NCBI GenBank assembly: GCA_005765155.1
Contig: VCCP01000006.1
Coordinates: 1,066,501 to 1,130,500 of the forward strand
Length of the DNA stretch: 64,000 nt
Source: Zelopaecilomyces penicillatus
Taxonomy: Eukaryota; Ascomycota; Sordariomycetes; Hypocreales; Pseudodiploosporaceae
Direction of reading: 5' to 3'
Under the pieces are notes generated by a model. It had not been told where the DNA came from. It searched no databases and worked only from the letters and a program-made list of their open reading frames with translations. This document shows positions 44,502 through 55,713 of the stretch, in pieces. Made by a program: the position numbers and the translations under genes. The stretch's first letter is position 1; the number at the start of each line of letters is the position of its first letter.

Positions 44502-44721
44502 CTACGGGTTCCTCAACACCGATACTCCAAACCAACAGAACAAGCATAACTACCATGGCTTGCCCCCCTCTTCCCCCTTTCTGATATCAAACTTTTCCCT
44601 CCCCATGTTCCTCCCATTATCCTCCCATCTCCAATGCTTCCTCTCTCCTCTCATCTAGGTGCCTTTCTCTCTTCATTCGTCTAGAATCTTTCTTGCTCCC
44701 CCTAGATCATCATATTCAAAG

Positions 44722-46122
44722 ATGATGTCCAACATGAAGAGATCAGAGTCCCAATGGTCACACTCCAGCGCCCCTACTCGGAGAAACTCGACTGGTTCGA
44801 TTACAGGAGGCTCACCCGTCCCTCCAGATTATGACCTCGACATGACTGAGAAAGCTCGCGGAAAGCTTGTTCACCATGAACGTGAGGGCTCTGGCTCAAG
44901 TAGTAGTCGCTCGCCCTTTCATGACGACAATCATCACCACCACATCACGGATGAGAAGCTGGACTTGGATATCGAAAAGCAGCATGACTTGGCTCCCATC
45001 ATCATTGACATCAATGACCCTAATCGCCCTAAACTCCCTCTTCGTCAACGCCTACACCACTTTACTTGGGCGTGGTACACACTGCCCATGAGCACAGGCG
45101 GTCTTTCCTTGCTCATCTTCGCCCAGCCGTTTCAGTTTCCTGGCCTGCGGTCCATCGGCCTGGTCGTTTACATCCTCAACATTGTCATCTTCTCCCTCAT
45201 CACCATGACCATGATTACCCGCTTCTTCTTCTTCCCCGGCGACATGTCAAAATCTCTAACACACCCTCGCGAGGGTTTCTTCTTGCCCACTTTCTTCCTC
45301 GCCGTGGCGACTCTCATCACAAGTACTGAACGATATGCTATACCACCGGGGGATGTGCCCCTGAGGTGGGCGATCCAAGCTTCCTTTTGGGGATATCTCA
45401 TCATCACTTTCATCCTGGCTCTTGGGCAGTACAGCTATGTCTTTGCTGCTCATAGTTTCGGCTTGCAGACGATGATGCCGACTTGGATTCTTCCCATTTT
45501 CCCCATCATGTTGACTGGTACGATTGCTTCCGTCATTGGAGAGACGCAACCAGACGACGTGGCCATGCCTATCATCGTCGCTGGTCTTACATGCCAGGGG
45601 CTGGGCCTCTCTGTCGCAGTCCTCATGTACGCACACATGGTTGGCCGTCTCATGCAGACCGGACTACCCCACCGTGAGCATCGCCCGGGTCTCTTTATGT
45701 GTGTTGGCCCTCCTGCATTCACGGCGTTGGCCCTCATTGGCATGGCAAAGTCCATTCCAGAGACTCAAATCGCATTCTATGTCGATATCAAAGTCATCAA
45801 GGCCGGCGCTCTCATCACCGCCATCTTCCTCTGGGCTCTCAGTCTCTGGTGGTTTGGCATTGCCGTCATCGCTGTCATCCAGGCTCCACCAGTGTACTTC
45901 CATCTTGGCTGGTGGGCAATGGTCTTCCCCAACACTGGTTTCATCTTGGCTACTATTTCCATCTCCAAGGAGTTGAACAGTGATGTGGCAAAATGGGTAG
46001 CGACGGGCATGAGCATCATGCTACTCACCATGTATGTGTATGTGTTTTTCAATCATGTGAAAGCCGTCCTCTCTCAAGACATCATGTACCCCGGAAGAGA
46101 CGAAGATGTTGAGGATCACTAG
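44722..46122 (+). CDS. TDT-family transporter (malate Mae1 / sulfite Ssu1 type)
   Basis: A single-exon gene of 466 residues. The first ATG is at 44722 with a second at 44725; there is no earlier ATG in the open frame. A 105-residue polar N-terminus, with a His4 stretch and acidic segments, precedes ten predicted helices starting at FTWAWYTLPMSTGGLSLLIFA, the typical first helix of the tellurite-resistance/dicarboxylate transporter family. Other family features include FLPTFFLAVATLITSTERYA, the LPIFPIMLTGTIASVIGETQP helix and GWWAMVFPNTGFILATISI. Members are malate/succinate permeases or sulfite efflux pumps; the long N-terminus and GPP..FTALALIGMA segment look closer to malic-acid transport proteins, but the substrate is uncertain. 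Confidence 0.9.
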   Translation: MMSNMKRSESQWSHSSAPTRRNSTGSITGGSPVPPDYDLDMTEKARGKLVHHEREGSGSSSSRSPFHDDNHHHHITDEKLDLDIEKQHDLAPIIIDINDPNRPKLPLRQRLHHFTWAWYTLPMSTGGLSLLIFAQPFQFPGLRSIGLVVYILNIVIFSLITMTMITRFFFFPGDMSKSLTHPREGFFLPTFFLAVATLITSTERYAIPPGDVPLRWAIQASFWGYLIITFILALGQYSYVFAAHSFGLQTMMPTWILPIFPIMLTGTIASVIGETQPDDVAMPIIVAGLTCQGLGLSVAVLMYAHMVGRLMQTGLPHREHRPGLFMCVGPPAFTALALIGMAKSIPETQIAFYVDIKVIKAGALITAIFLWALSLWWFGIAVIAVIQAPPVYFHLGWWAMVFPNTGFILATISISKELNSDVAKWVATGMSIMLLTMYVYVFFNHVKAVLSQDIMYPGRDEDVEDH

Positions 46123-49100
46123 AATTTCTTTTAGATGTCTTTCCCCCTTTCCCCCTGTTTTATTCTCTTCGCTCTTCCTCCCTCATGTTTGGGAGGCTCT
46201 ATAGATGAGCTCCTTCTACTGCAGGACATCTGCCTAGCGCAGGCCAATTTTTCCTTTTTATCTTCTGTTCTGTTCCTTCACTGGATTATTTTTTTCTTCT
46301 TGTCTTGTTTCCCCCATTTAGCGTTGGCGCGGCATTATAGACTGAGTCTGTCTATATCTTGGAATTGCATGTGTAAGCGGGGAAAAAAGATTCGAAGACC
46401 TACTTCCTTCAACAAGAATTGTTTGAAGCAAACAGCACTGACTGCCCCATTTGTTATGTTTTCTTTCTTTATTTGTATACTGTCATGGTACAGTCGTTCA
46501 AACGCAGTTTTTTTTTTATTGCTTCTCATGTCAGCGTTTGTTTGGACAACCTTCTGTACATACAGGCAGCAAAAATAGAAGCCGTCATCTGTGATGATGC
46601 TCTTTTTACTTATCAAAAACTTCATTTACTTCACATAAAACTGTTGGCGATTCAATTAGTAAAAGTTTGATATGCACGCCCAACAACCTGCATGAAACTA
46701 TTCCTCATGAGATTGCGGCCATGAATCTTTTTTTTTTATTAATAGCCGGCCGTGCTTCTACAGCCGACCTCAAAGCGTATCCCCACAATCCTACACCCTG
46801 GACGTGTTTGGAATGTGACTCTGTCGTGACTTTCAATATTTGTCTCCACATGAGTTTCGATTTATTGGAACTGTACCGAGCTTTGATAATGCTGTCAAGT
46901 TCATAATTCCAAGAATGCCCCGTAACATTCATTCCGGTGGATCAGCAAGACTGTTTATCGTCGTTGTCGTCGTCAAAGTTTCAAACGTGAATGTGGGGCG
47001 ACATGAAGTGCGGCCGCGTTTCAAAGTGCCAGTCCCAACAAAGAGTCCGTCCGGGAGGCGCAAAGTGGACACCAAACCTTAAGTTTTAGGCTGAGACCGC
47101 TCGGCTGCAGCCAAAAAAAGCGGACGTAAGCTGGAAGCGAGTCGTGGAGCTCGGTAACATCACTTTGCGTTATCTAGACAACTCTCTTCAGCGTGTCTGT
47201 ACTCTTGCATTGTTCCATCACCTGTGAGAGATTGATCCGATATGAAAAAGAATGTTTCAGAAAAGCTCTCTTGGAGTCAATCTGTAAAGACTTGCTGTGC
47301 TAACTTTAGATGTAGCTGTGGTAGTTAATGCCCGGTGCTGCTTGGGAAATTATACAAAGGTTGATAGCTATATGAGGATTGAAACGCAGTAGACATTGAA
47401 CCTGGTTTTCTCACATAGCCAAATTGGAGACAAATTGCAATCTGCGAAGGACCGAGTCATGGATATGCCTACCGGATATCTGCGACAGGGCGTGGTAATT
47501 ATATCTTGGTCCGTGTTTGCGTTCCATGTATTTTGGCAATGGGCCCATGGTGTAGCATACGTCAGGCGCTGTGGCAGCATCAAACACGAAAAGAAACCGG
47601 AAAGGTCAATGAGTCCGGGCATTATTGTTATCATTGTCCGCAATGGGATAGCTTTACTTCGGTTGCTCATTCTGGCCCCAAGAGTAAACATAAATAGGTC
47701 GACCTCCAGCCTTGCGTACTCGCAATACTGGTGAACCTATACTGAGGCATACTCTCATCACTTGATGATGCTGCTGGAATGTAAGACTCGATGGTTCGTT
47801 TGTTGCTCGTCAGGATTGTACCTAGCTGAGCGAGATACAGTGCCACACTCTGCACCAGACAGGTTGAAATAAACCCAGGATTGGTGAGCATTAGCTACGG
47901 GAGCATATGCGCAAAACTGTCAATCTTGCCTTCCCATAAACCATGTAGAATAGAGTGACGTTCTTGGTTGGTCTCATAATGCAAATGTGACGGTTAATAT
48001 GGGTGAAGGTCGGGCCCGGGATCCTCGGTAAGGAAGAACATGTGGCATGATGCCACTCTTGAGCTGGGCGCACTATAAGTTTTTGAGGTTCTTTGGCCCC
48101 CATTCCAAAATCGAGTCCAGTCACATATGCTAATTACATTATGCAGATGTAATTGAACGGCAGTGGCGCTTCGACACGCTTGTCTCAAGAGCCGGCCGTG
48201 ATCGCACCTCGTCCGATATCACACAAAGCCAAACACCTCACCAGTTGTCGGCCATTTTCACTGAGATAATCAATGTGCAAAGCAATGTTAGCCAGAACAC
48301 GAAAGCGAAGAGCGACCAATAGATGCAAAAAACCATCAGCGTCGCAATGATTCAACCGGTTCACTTGAACTGAACGAACCAACACCAGAACAGCATCGGC
48401 AGCCAAGCCGGAGCTCTCCCCCGCCTCGGGCTAGGCGGGGTTCATACATGCGAGCGAATCATTTTGATGTATGCTCAGAGTCAGGAAAAGGTCGGCCAGA
48501 CTGTGAAGCTAAGAGAGCGGGGAAAATTGCCGGACGAACTCCGCACGATGCCAAGACGAGCAGATCGGGCCTGATTGCTTGATACCTAATAAGACTCCCA
48601 GTTGGTGGAGGAAATAACCCATGGATCGTCTTGCTTGACTTGCATATCCCGTTTCCTCTTATCCCCCGGATTAATGATGATGTCGCCGAGCACTTTAAAT
48701 AATGGCTTTAAAAAAGCCTCGGGATGGAACTATATGGCCCTGTGCAGCAGATATGAATGAAATACCAGTCATCTTTACCGCAACGCTGCGCTCTCAGATC
48801 AAGAAGGGCAGTTTCTTGCCTGCGATGAAGCATTCAATTATATTGGTCCATTGCTGAGCTGAAAGGATTCGTCAAGCCTTCGGGTTAACGTCATGTAGTC
48901 GCCAGGGCATCTCCGAGTGGGAGGTCACACCACCTGACGTCGTATTCTCTTCAATGGCGGGAGGATGGCTGCACATGGAGACCACCTCTGACCTCATGAT
49001 GCCATAAATGATATAAATCGAGAGCCAATCCTTTGGGCAACGATCTCTTTTCATGGCGTGATCTTGATATTACATCAAAATTCTATTGTGCTCTCTTCAT

Positions 49101-49161
49101 CAGATATCAACTGGCTGGCTGTATACTTCCTCAGCTCGGAATCTCGCAATCTGTTTTTGCC
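46123..49161. other. 3.0-kb gene-free stretch before alcohol dehydrogenase
   Basis: The first 500 bases are T-rich 3' region of the transporter. No supportable gene follows; frames such as 47396-47734 lack a good start and domain. Candidate CreA-type sites cluster at 48419-48610 ahead of the alcohol dehydrogenase. GGCTTTAAAAAAGCC at about 48704-48720 is a perfect short hairpin-forming element. Confidence 0.45.
48419..48610. promoter_or_regulatory. CreA-type site cluster upstream of ADH
   Basis: CCCCGCCT (48419-48426) and AGGCGGGG (48433-48440) form an 8-bp inverted repeat with a six-base loop; each arm contains GCGGGG, a match to the SYGGRG site of the carbon catabolite repressor CreA/Cre1. 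More matches are GCGGGG at 48517-48522 and GTGGAG at 48605-48610. The group lies 550-740 bases upstream of the alcohol dehydrogenase start. SYGGRG is degenerate, so only the inverted pair is notable. Confidence 0.45.
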
Positions 49162-50483
49162 ATGGCGATTATCCCGGAGACACAAATCGCAGCCACCGTT
49201 CCCGAGCAGGGAGGCGGGGTTGTATTCATCCACGACTATCCAGTGCCAAAGGCGGGGCAGAATGAAGTTCTAGCCAAGATACTGTACACTGGAGTTTGCC
49301 AGAGTGGTGAGCTTCAAACATCCCACCCCTCCCCCGGCTATCATAGTGTGTCGGATAGGCCATTGTATGGCTTAACAAATTGCTGATGGCGCATTCCAAT
49401 CTCAATTTGACAGATCTGCACACCAAAGCCGGCACAGCTGCCAATTCAAAAGGCGAACCAATCACAAAAATCAAGCTACCACACGTGGGCGGACACGAGG
49501 GCGTCGGCCGCATCGTCGCATTAGGCCCGGGCGTCAGTGACGATGTCAAGATTGGCACGTTTGTCGGTATTAGGTTTGCTAGCCGCGTCTGTAGGCGGTG
49601 CGATTTCTGTCTCGCAGGTACAGAACAGTACTGTATTAAGAGCACTAACCACCTGCATCACGAAGATGGCAGCTTTCAGGAGTATATTGCCCTGGATGCC
49701 GACTATTTGACCATTCTCCCAGATGACATCAATCCTGTGGAGATTGGACCCGTTTTGTGTGCTGGCCTGACAACGTACAAAGTAAGTTGCCTTATTCAGA
49801 TGACATGTGGTTGCAACGACTGACTATATGATGATAGGCTGTTAAAAATGCCAATGTTCGAGCTGGAGATTCGGTTGTCGTCGTCGGAGCAGGTGGAGGA
49901 CTGGGTCACTTTGCAGGTTAGTATCAGAGACCTTTTGCACCCAAGCGAATGAACTGGACTAACCTCTTTACTGTTTCTGAACACAGTGCAATATGCGCTT
50001 GCACAGGGAGCCGTGGTCATCGGCATCGATGGTGGACCAGAAAAGGGTGAATTCGTGAAATCGCTTGGTGCCAGCGAGTACATTGACTTTCAAGCTACCC
50101 CCAACATCGCGGAACGAGTCCGCGAACTCACCAAAGGCGGCGCCAATGCTGTAATCATAACGGCTGGAAAGACTCAGGCGTTTGCTCAAGCCGCCGACAT
50201 GCTCAAAGTAGGCGGAACCATGAGCTGTGTGGGCATCCCGCCCGGCAAGGGGTTCATCGAAGCACCCATCAGTGCCATTGTCATCAAGGGTTTGCACATT
50301 ACGGGCAATCTTGTGGGCTCTCTCAAAGAATGCCTAGAAGCCGTGGATCTGGTCAGGCGAGGTGTTGTGCAACCCAGAATCACTGTTCGGCCCTTTTTAG
50401 ACTTGCCAGCCGTGTATGATGAGCTTGAAAAGGGTGATGTTATGGGGCGAATTGTGTTGAAGGTTGCGAATGACGAAGATTAA
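49162..50483 (+). CDS. Zinc-type alcohol dehydrogenase
   Basis: Four exons, 49162-49306, 49414-49781, 49838-49916 and 49987-50483, join to 362 residues; all introns are GT..AG. Catalytic zinc ligands are visible in TGVCQSDLH and GGHEGVG; the structural zinc site is the four cysteines of CRRCDFCLAGTEQYC. The nucleotide-binding fold has VVVVGAGGGLGHFA, which the third intron follows, and the acidic residue of IGIDGG that selects NAD over NADP. It closely resembles the fungal Adh1/Adh3 type that interconverts ethanol and acetaldehyde. An in-frame extension exists upstream, but the ATG at 49162 gives the normal N-terminus. No mitochondrial presequence is seen from that start. CreA-type sites upstream suggest glucose repression. 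Confidence 0.93.
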
Positions 50484-51879
50484 GTCATTTGCTTGTGGCT
50501 TGGCATGATATATTTACCAATGGCATTAATGTGTCATTGCATTATTACAGTGCATGAAGCATCTGAATCCATATGCCCATGTCCTTTTAATCGGGCGCAG
50601 AAATGTCTTGTCAAGATTTGTCACTGAACGAGAAAGTATTAGTTAGCAACTAGCCGGACATTACCAAAAAGAGTGTTTTGTTACCGAGAAGTTTCTGTCA
50701 ACACATATATGAAGCCTGGTAGATCACAACCATCTTTGTCTGCCGAGAGGTCGAAGCTAATGCGTGTTGCCCTTAGCCTTGCCGAATGCAACGAACCATC
50801 CATGCATCCATCGGTCTTGTCGTCCAGAACCACCCCCAGCTCAGCTTATTTGTTGGGCATGCCAAATAAAAAAAACCCTACATGGGGAATACGCACACGC
50901 AACCGTTTTCATGCCGAGGTTGAAAATTTAATTAACAAACATATCCATATCAATGCTGCTTGCTATGGTTGATGTTGTTGCTTGTGAATGGCGATTCATG
51001 ACCCCCTTTCCAGACGGAAGTCGTGCCCGAGATTCCGTAGGGATTCGTCAGTCACGAAACGCGGCAATCGGGATACCGGCCAGCGAAGTCCTGCGAAACG
51101 AAACACCAAAAGAAAATAATACTGCCCTGTGCAGCATACAAAACTCACAAACACTAAAAAACACTCACAAGCACTCATACCAATATTGCCAAAAAAAAAA
51201 AGTCCACGTACGCAACATGCGCCACGGAAACCAATACGGGTGCTTGGCAGTGTGGCCAGGGGGGGGCTCAAAGCAGCACGCGGCACATTTTAGCTGTTTC
51301 GCCTCCCTTTCAGGAACACACAGATTTCAACATTGGGCCATCCGTCCGAAGCTGGATAGTGTCCCATCCCTAAATCCAGTAACAGTATGTATCCTCTTTT
51401 GCGGCGCGTAGCGGTAGGGCTGGCTGGCTGAAGATGATGCTGGGCTGTGCATTTCAGGGGAACGGATAAAAAAGCTTGAACACGAGGCTGAACTTGGGGT
51501 CTCGTGGCTAGCTTGGCCACGAATGTGAATGCGGGTTGTCAATTGTCTGTCCAGGACTCCAGCGAGTCGTCCTCCAAGCCCAGCAGGGGGCTGTGAATCG
51601 TCTGTTTCTTGCCGCCGCAATCCACTATTACATGGAGCGACTCCCGCCCACGCGGTCGTCGCAGACTGACTCGCGGCCACGCTGTTATGAGATTTCCCAT
51701 GTCGTACGTAAGCCCCGTAGATGAAAGGGAGCGGCAGTGGCGCTTGTGCTTTGCTTGGCGACTTGGTAGAAGCAATGTATGGAGCGATATTCAGATGATG
51801 GACATGGGGCAGTGGATTTTTTTGGAGGTTTGTGTTTCCACTTTTTGAGGCGGTGGGCACGTGGACAGGTTACATACCT

Positions 51880-51914
51880 ACCTACGTAGGTTTCACTGTT
51901 TCACTGTTTCACTG
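51880..51914 (+). repeat. 12-bp palindrome and triple TTTCACTG repeat
   Basis: ACCTACGTAGGT (51880-51891) is a perfect palindrome. It runs directly into three exact copies of TTTCACTG (51891-51898, 51899-51906, 51907-51914). Confidence 0.9.
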
Positions 51915-52070
51915 TACGAGGCTCTAAATTCCAGTGGATTCCGGCAGTTGTCCCACTGTCACCGCCCTGTTCCAGCGATGTGAAGGATTGGATCGGCCTG
52001 CTATGTGCCTGATCTGCATCCTGGGCCCAGCATCTGTACCTGGAGATCGGGCAAAGGGCAGCATCAGTGC

Positions 52071-52115
52071 TGTGCTGTGCTGTGCTGTGCTGTGCTGTGC
52101 TGTGCTGTGCTGTGC
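52071..52115 (+). repeat. TGTGC pentanucleotide array, 9 units
   Basis: Nine perfect TGTGC units. Because the unit is not a multiple of three, the array is open in several frames on both strands and creates spurious HSTAQ-type frames; it is not evidence for a gene. Confidence 0.95.
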
Positions 52116-53425
52116 TTCCCATTCCATGCTGCTGACTTGTAAGTCACGCATGGAATAGCTTCTCTTGTGATTCGGTATTCCCCCCCCATGCGGACATTAG
52201 CCCTTTATTCCACACGCTTCGCCAATTCTTTCCATGATGATGATGCGCCTTTATTATCATTGTTATTATTCGCTACCCACCTATCGAGTAGTAAGCCTCA
52301 GGGTCCCCATCATGCTACTGCTGCTGCTACTGCTGCTGGAAGCAAGGAAATTTGGCACGTCTGCAGTGTCCCGCCTTCAAAATAAGTTGGCCAAGCTGAA
52401 CCCACAGACATCAATAGCGCAGTTTTGCTATCCGACGCAATGCCTCCGTCACCCATCTCTCTCTGTCTCTCTCTCTCTCTAATACCACATCTGTCTCGTC
52501 TGCCCCACGCTATGATAAACTGACCCTGCCGATGACGCGTGTTTCCTGCGTAGCGTCGTTGTGCTGCATTCATTACTGCGGGAATGCGGCGTTTATCTCT
52601 AGTTCTAGTTGGGTAGTTCTTTTTCTTTCCCGGTTTTGCCCCCAGCTCAAACAAACAATAGCCTGTAAATTAATACATTAGCATTTACTTGTTTGTTAGT
52701 AGTCGTAGTCCCCTGGCATTAGTTGGAAGAAGAACGTCCGTCTCAATGCCGCCCTGCCACACTGATCCCACATGATCCCACTCACACAAACAAACACTCG
52801 CCCACTTCACTTCCCGCACACACAGGCAAGCAAGTCATGGGCATCTACACACACACACATACACACAGAGCTGTCCCATGAAACTACTACCAAACATTGT
52901 TAGTACACAGATGTTCGGAACCTATAGCTTCTCTATCCATCACCCCACATCCCACGCCCGCCTGCGCCCCCCCATCCCTAAGGCAGTTTAGATTTCTGTA
53001 ATGTAATGCTGTAATCGGCCAACCAGGAGACGTGGACTATGGAACACACGGCTTCTTTCAGACCGACGGCCACCAGATCAGATCTCATTAATCCCCATTA
53101 CTTACTGCTAATAATGCCCAAAAGCCTCGCACAGCAAACCCATTGTCGTCGTCTCCCGGCTGCCGGTTCTGCCCTATTTGGGATCGGCGTTTCCACTTGC
53201 CGCGTCATTCATTTTCTCTTTGTGCCCTTCCGTACAACCCCCCTCCAGCCAACCCCAGCCAACCCCACCGCCAAAGCTTGTGTGTGTCTCATCCGATCAT
53301 GTATTTTTGGGTTTGGGCTAGATGTGTGTTTTGGATACCGGATCTTGTTTCCTTAAAAGCTTCAGGATAAGCTCTGTCAATGCTTAGCTTCCTCTTGCAA
53401 TGCAATACTACTTATACTCCAAGCC

Positions 53426-55138
53426 ATGTCGTCCCAACAGCTTCTTGCAGACTCATCTCCAGCTTCATCATTGTACGACTATCCATCTCCTTTGACTCCT
53501 CCTACCGAAGAAACCAACATGTCAATCCCTGCGCGGATCCGCTCCTTGATGGCCAAGATGAAGTCCAACCTGGAGAACAAGAAGCGTAACAAACCTAGAC
53601 GAATGCTATGGATTGGCATTGCTTTGAGCATCGTCTTGATTGTGGCCGCAGGCATTACTTTTGGTGTTCTCAGTCTTCGCAAACATAACAAGAAACCATC
53701 GTTTGGCGGGTCGCTCTCTGTGAACAAAAACACACCAGAATTCACAATCAACTACACCACAAAGACTCCGAGTTCTACCAATTGGATTGCCATTTACCAT
53801 GCTGTTGATGGAGGTCCAGATGAGCAAAAGGAAAACTGGCAATCCTTGACCTGGGTGTATGCACCGGGCGAAACTGGAACGGTGGAGATTCCTGTCACAA
53901 CATTACCACCTGGATTCACTTACAAGGCCTACTACCTACAAGACGATGGGTTCAAGTGGCTTGCTGACCCAATTGAGGTGTTTCTCCCAGGAAAGGGGCC
54001 ATTGCGATTCATCGTCGACAAATTTTCAACTCAGAATGCCCGTCGAGGCGACGCTTTTATTGCCCGAATCGGTGGGCTACTCGCCAACCCAGCCGACTCC
54101 AATACCAAATTCGTCAAGCTCAACACCACCGACAATGCCAGCTGGATCCAAGTCTCTTCTGATGGCGCCATCACCGGAACACCAACGTCCGCTTCCCCCA
54201 ACACCTCACGAGTCACAATCGAAGCTACAGGTTCTGATGGAACCAAGGCCCGCCTTGAAGTCACAATCCCCGTCATCAGCTCCAGCTCTCAGACAGTCAG
54301 CGAACTTACTGTTATGTCTTACAACATGTGGTTCGGCGGCGTCAAAGTAAACGACTTTCACAACAAGCAGATCCGTTTCTTAAACAGCATGAATGTGGAC
54401 GTTGTTGGTCTTCAGGAGAGCTGGGGCGGTCAGGGTGTTCGACTGGCGCAGACCCTGGGCTGGCATTACTGGCAAGGCCATGAGCTCGGCATCCTCAGTC
54501 GCTACCCCATCGTGGACACATATCCTGTTACAGAATCTGGAGGCGCCGTTCGCATTGCCTTGGACAATGAGAATCAGGTTAACGTGTGGAACTCCCATCT
54601 CGGCCACGACCCCTATGGACCTTATGATTTTTGCTTTTACAACATGACCAAGTCAGAAGTCATCGACCGAGAGGCAAAGTCCGGACGTACCAGGCAAATC
54701 ATTGAAATCGTCGAAGCCATGAAGGACCATATTGCCAACTCCGATAAAATCCCCGTTCTTCTCACCGGAGATTTCAACGCTCCCTCACAACTCGACTGGA
54801 CTGAGGCCAACAAAGACGCACACTGCGGAACTGGAGACTTCTTATGGCCGTCCTCCAATTACCCCATCAACGCCGGCCTCATCGATTCCTACCGAGAAAT
54901 GCACAAGGACCCCAAAACCGAGCCGGGCTTCACATGGTCACCAGTCTACGTCGACAACGTGGACGAGGGAAAACCCGAGCCCAAGGACCGCATCGACTTC
55001 ATCTTCCACAAGGGCCTTAAGGTGTTGGAGTCTTACACCCACGTTACTAGCAAGCCCCAGTTTGAGCCGAACCAAGCGGATAATGAGTGGACGTCAGACC
55101 ACGAAGTCGTTGTATCTGTCTTTAGCGTGGCCAAATAA
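53426..55138 (+). CDS. Membrane-anchored endonuclease/exonuclease/phosphatase-fold protein
   Basis: A single exon of 570 residues. Residues 1-59 are a Ser/Pro-rich then basic cytosolic tail; one hydrophobic span follows at 60-83 (LWIGIALSIVLIVAAGITFGVL), so a type II membrane protein is likely. Residues about 93-190 form a beta-rich domain like a purple-phosphatase N-terminal/fibronectin-like domain (SLSVNKNTPEFTINYTT, WIAIYHA). A putative cadherin/Ig-like domain follows at about 190-285, containing GAITGTPTSA. The C-terminal catalytic domain, from about 292, carries the DNase-I/sphingomyelinase motifs: MSYNMW, LQES, the NSHLGHDPYGPY loop, GDFNAPS and TSDHEVVV. It is probably a metal-dependent phosphodiesterase acting outside the cytosol; substrate (nucleic acid, phospholipid or inositol phosphate) is undetermined. 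Confidence 0.85.
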   Translation: MSSQQLLADSSPASSLYDYPSPLTPPTEETNMSIPARIRSLMAKMKSNLENKKRNKPRRMLWIGIALSIVLIVAAGITFGVLSLRKHNKKPSFGGSLSVNKNTPEFTINYTTKTPSSTNWIAIYHAVDGGPDEQKENWQSLTWVYAPGETGTVEIPVTTLPPGFTYKAYYLQDDGFKWLADPIEVFLPGKGPLRFIVDKFSTQNARRGDAFIARIGGLLANPADSNTKFVKLNTTDNASWIQVSSDGAITGTPTSASPNTSRVTIEATGSDGTKARLEVTIPVISSSSQTVSELTVMSYNMWFGGVKVNDFHNKQIRFLNSMNVDVVGLQESWGGQGVRLAQTLGWHYWQGHELGILSRYPIVDTYPVTESGGAVRIALDNENQVNVWNSHLGHDPYGPYDFCFYNMTKSEVIDREAKSGRTRQIIEIVEAMKDHIANSDKIPVLLTGDFNAPSQLDWTEANKDAHCGTGDFLWPSSNYPINAGLIDSYREMHKDPKTEPGFTWSPVYVDNVDEGKPEPKDRIDFIFHKGLKVLESYTHVTSKPQFEPNQADNEWTSDHEVVVSVFSVAK

Positions 55139-55713
55139 CCTGGGGCATTCGTTTTTCTTTCTTTATCTTTTCCTTTTTTTTTTTGCAGCAGGGAGTATGG
55201 GTCAAACAGGGTATTCTGGAAGGAGTCAATTGGTCAAATGCGGCGGTATCTTTTGGCGTATCAGGGGGGGTTGGACTTGTTTGCAAATACCAAACATGGA
55301 TGGAGCAATGGGAAACAAAACCACGATGGGTATTAGATGCATGTATAAGGGCGATCGAAGGGAAGGGGGTTTAGGAGGCGTTGCCGTGCTGGCCAGGCAT
55401 AAGGTTTAGGAATCTATTTTTTTTTTGGGGCAGCGAAAGCATAGAAGAATTTGATTTTCAAGCAAACTTATTCACTGGTATGATGCCACATCCTTTGCTT
55501 AAAGTTCACTCCGTGTTTGCATTTTCCTTAGATTGTCTCGGATGTTGGAAACCGGGGATCGTTTCAGACACGCGGGACGGGAGGTGCCGTTGTTCAGCGC
55601 ACTGTTTGGAGTCTCGGGACAAGGTACGTAAAGTCGTTTATTATCTCAAATGAGTGATTCTGCATGTTGTGTATCGGCAGTGGTAAGACAAGAAGATTTA
55701 CTTTTGATATGGT

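Larger units (their letters stand above)
38740..44721. other. 6.0-kb gene desert upstream of the TDT transporter
   Basis: No supportable gene. A 206-codon frame at 40888-41508 lacks domain or composition support. The stretch is rich in simple repeats: five CTTTTA units at 40103-40132, GT repeats at 41939-41963 next to a 19-G run (41973-41991), seven CAG units at 42959-42979, A-runs near 43167 and 43401-43433, eleven AC units at 44287-44308 and a 17-G run at 44485-44501. The first 100 bases are the thymidylate synthase promoter. Confidence 0.5.
50484..53425. other. 2.9-kb gene-free stretch with tandem repeats
   Basis: No supportable gene. It contains a palindrome plus triple 8-mer repeat at 51880-51914, a pentanucleotide array at 52071-52115, CT repeats near 52460-52490 and short CA runs near 52848-52866. 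The end contains the promoter and leader of the gene at 53426. Confidence 0.5.

Noticed and set aside
51901..52158. Repetitive HSTAQ-type peptides on the minus strand
   Set aside because: Produced by the pentanucleotide array, which is open in several frames regardless of coding.
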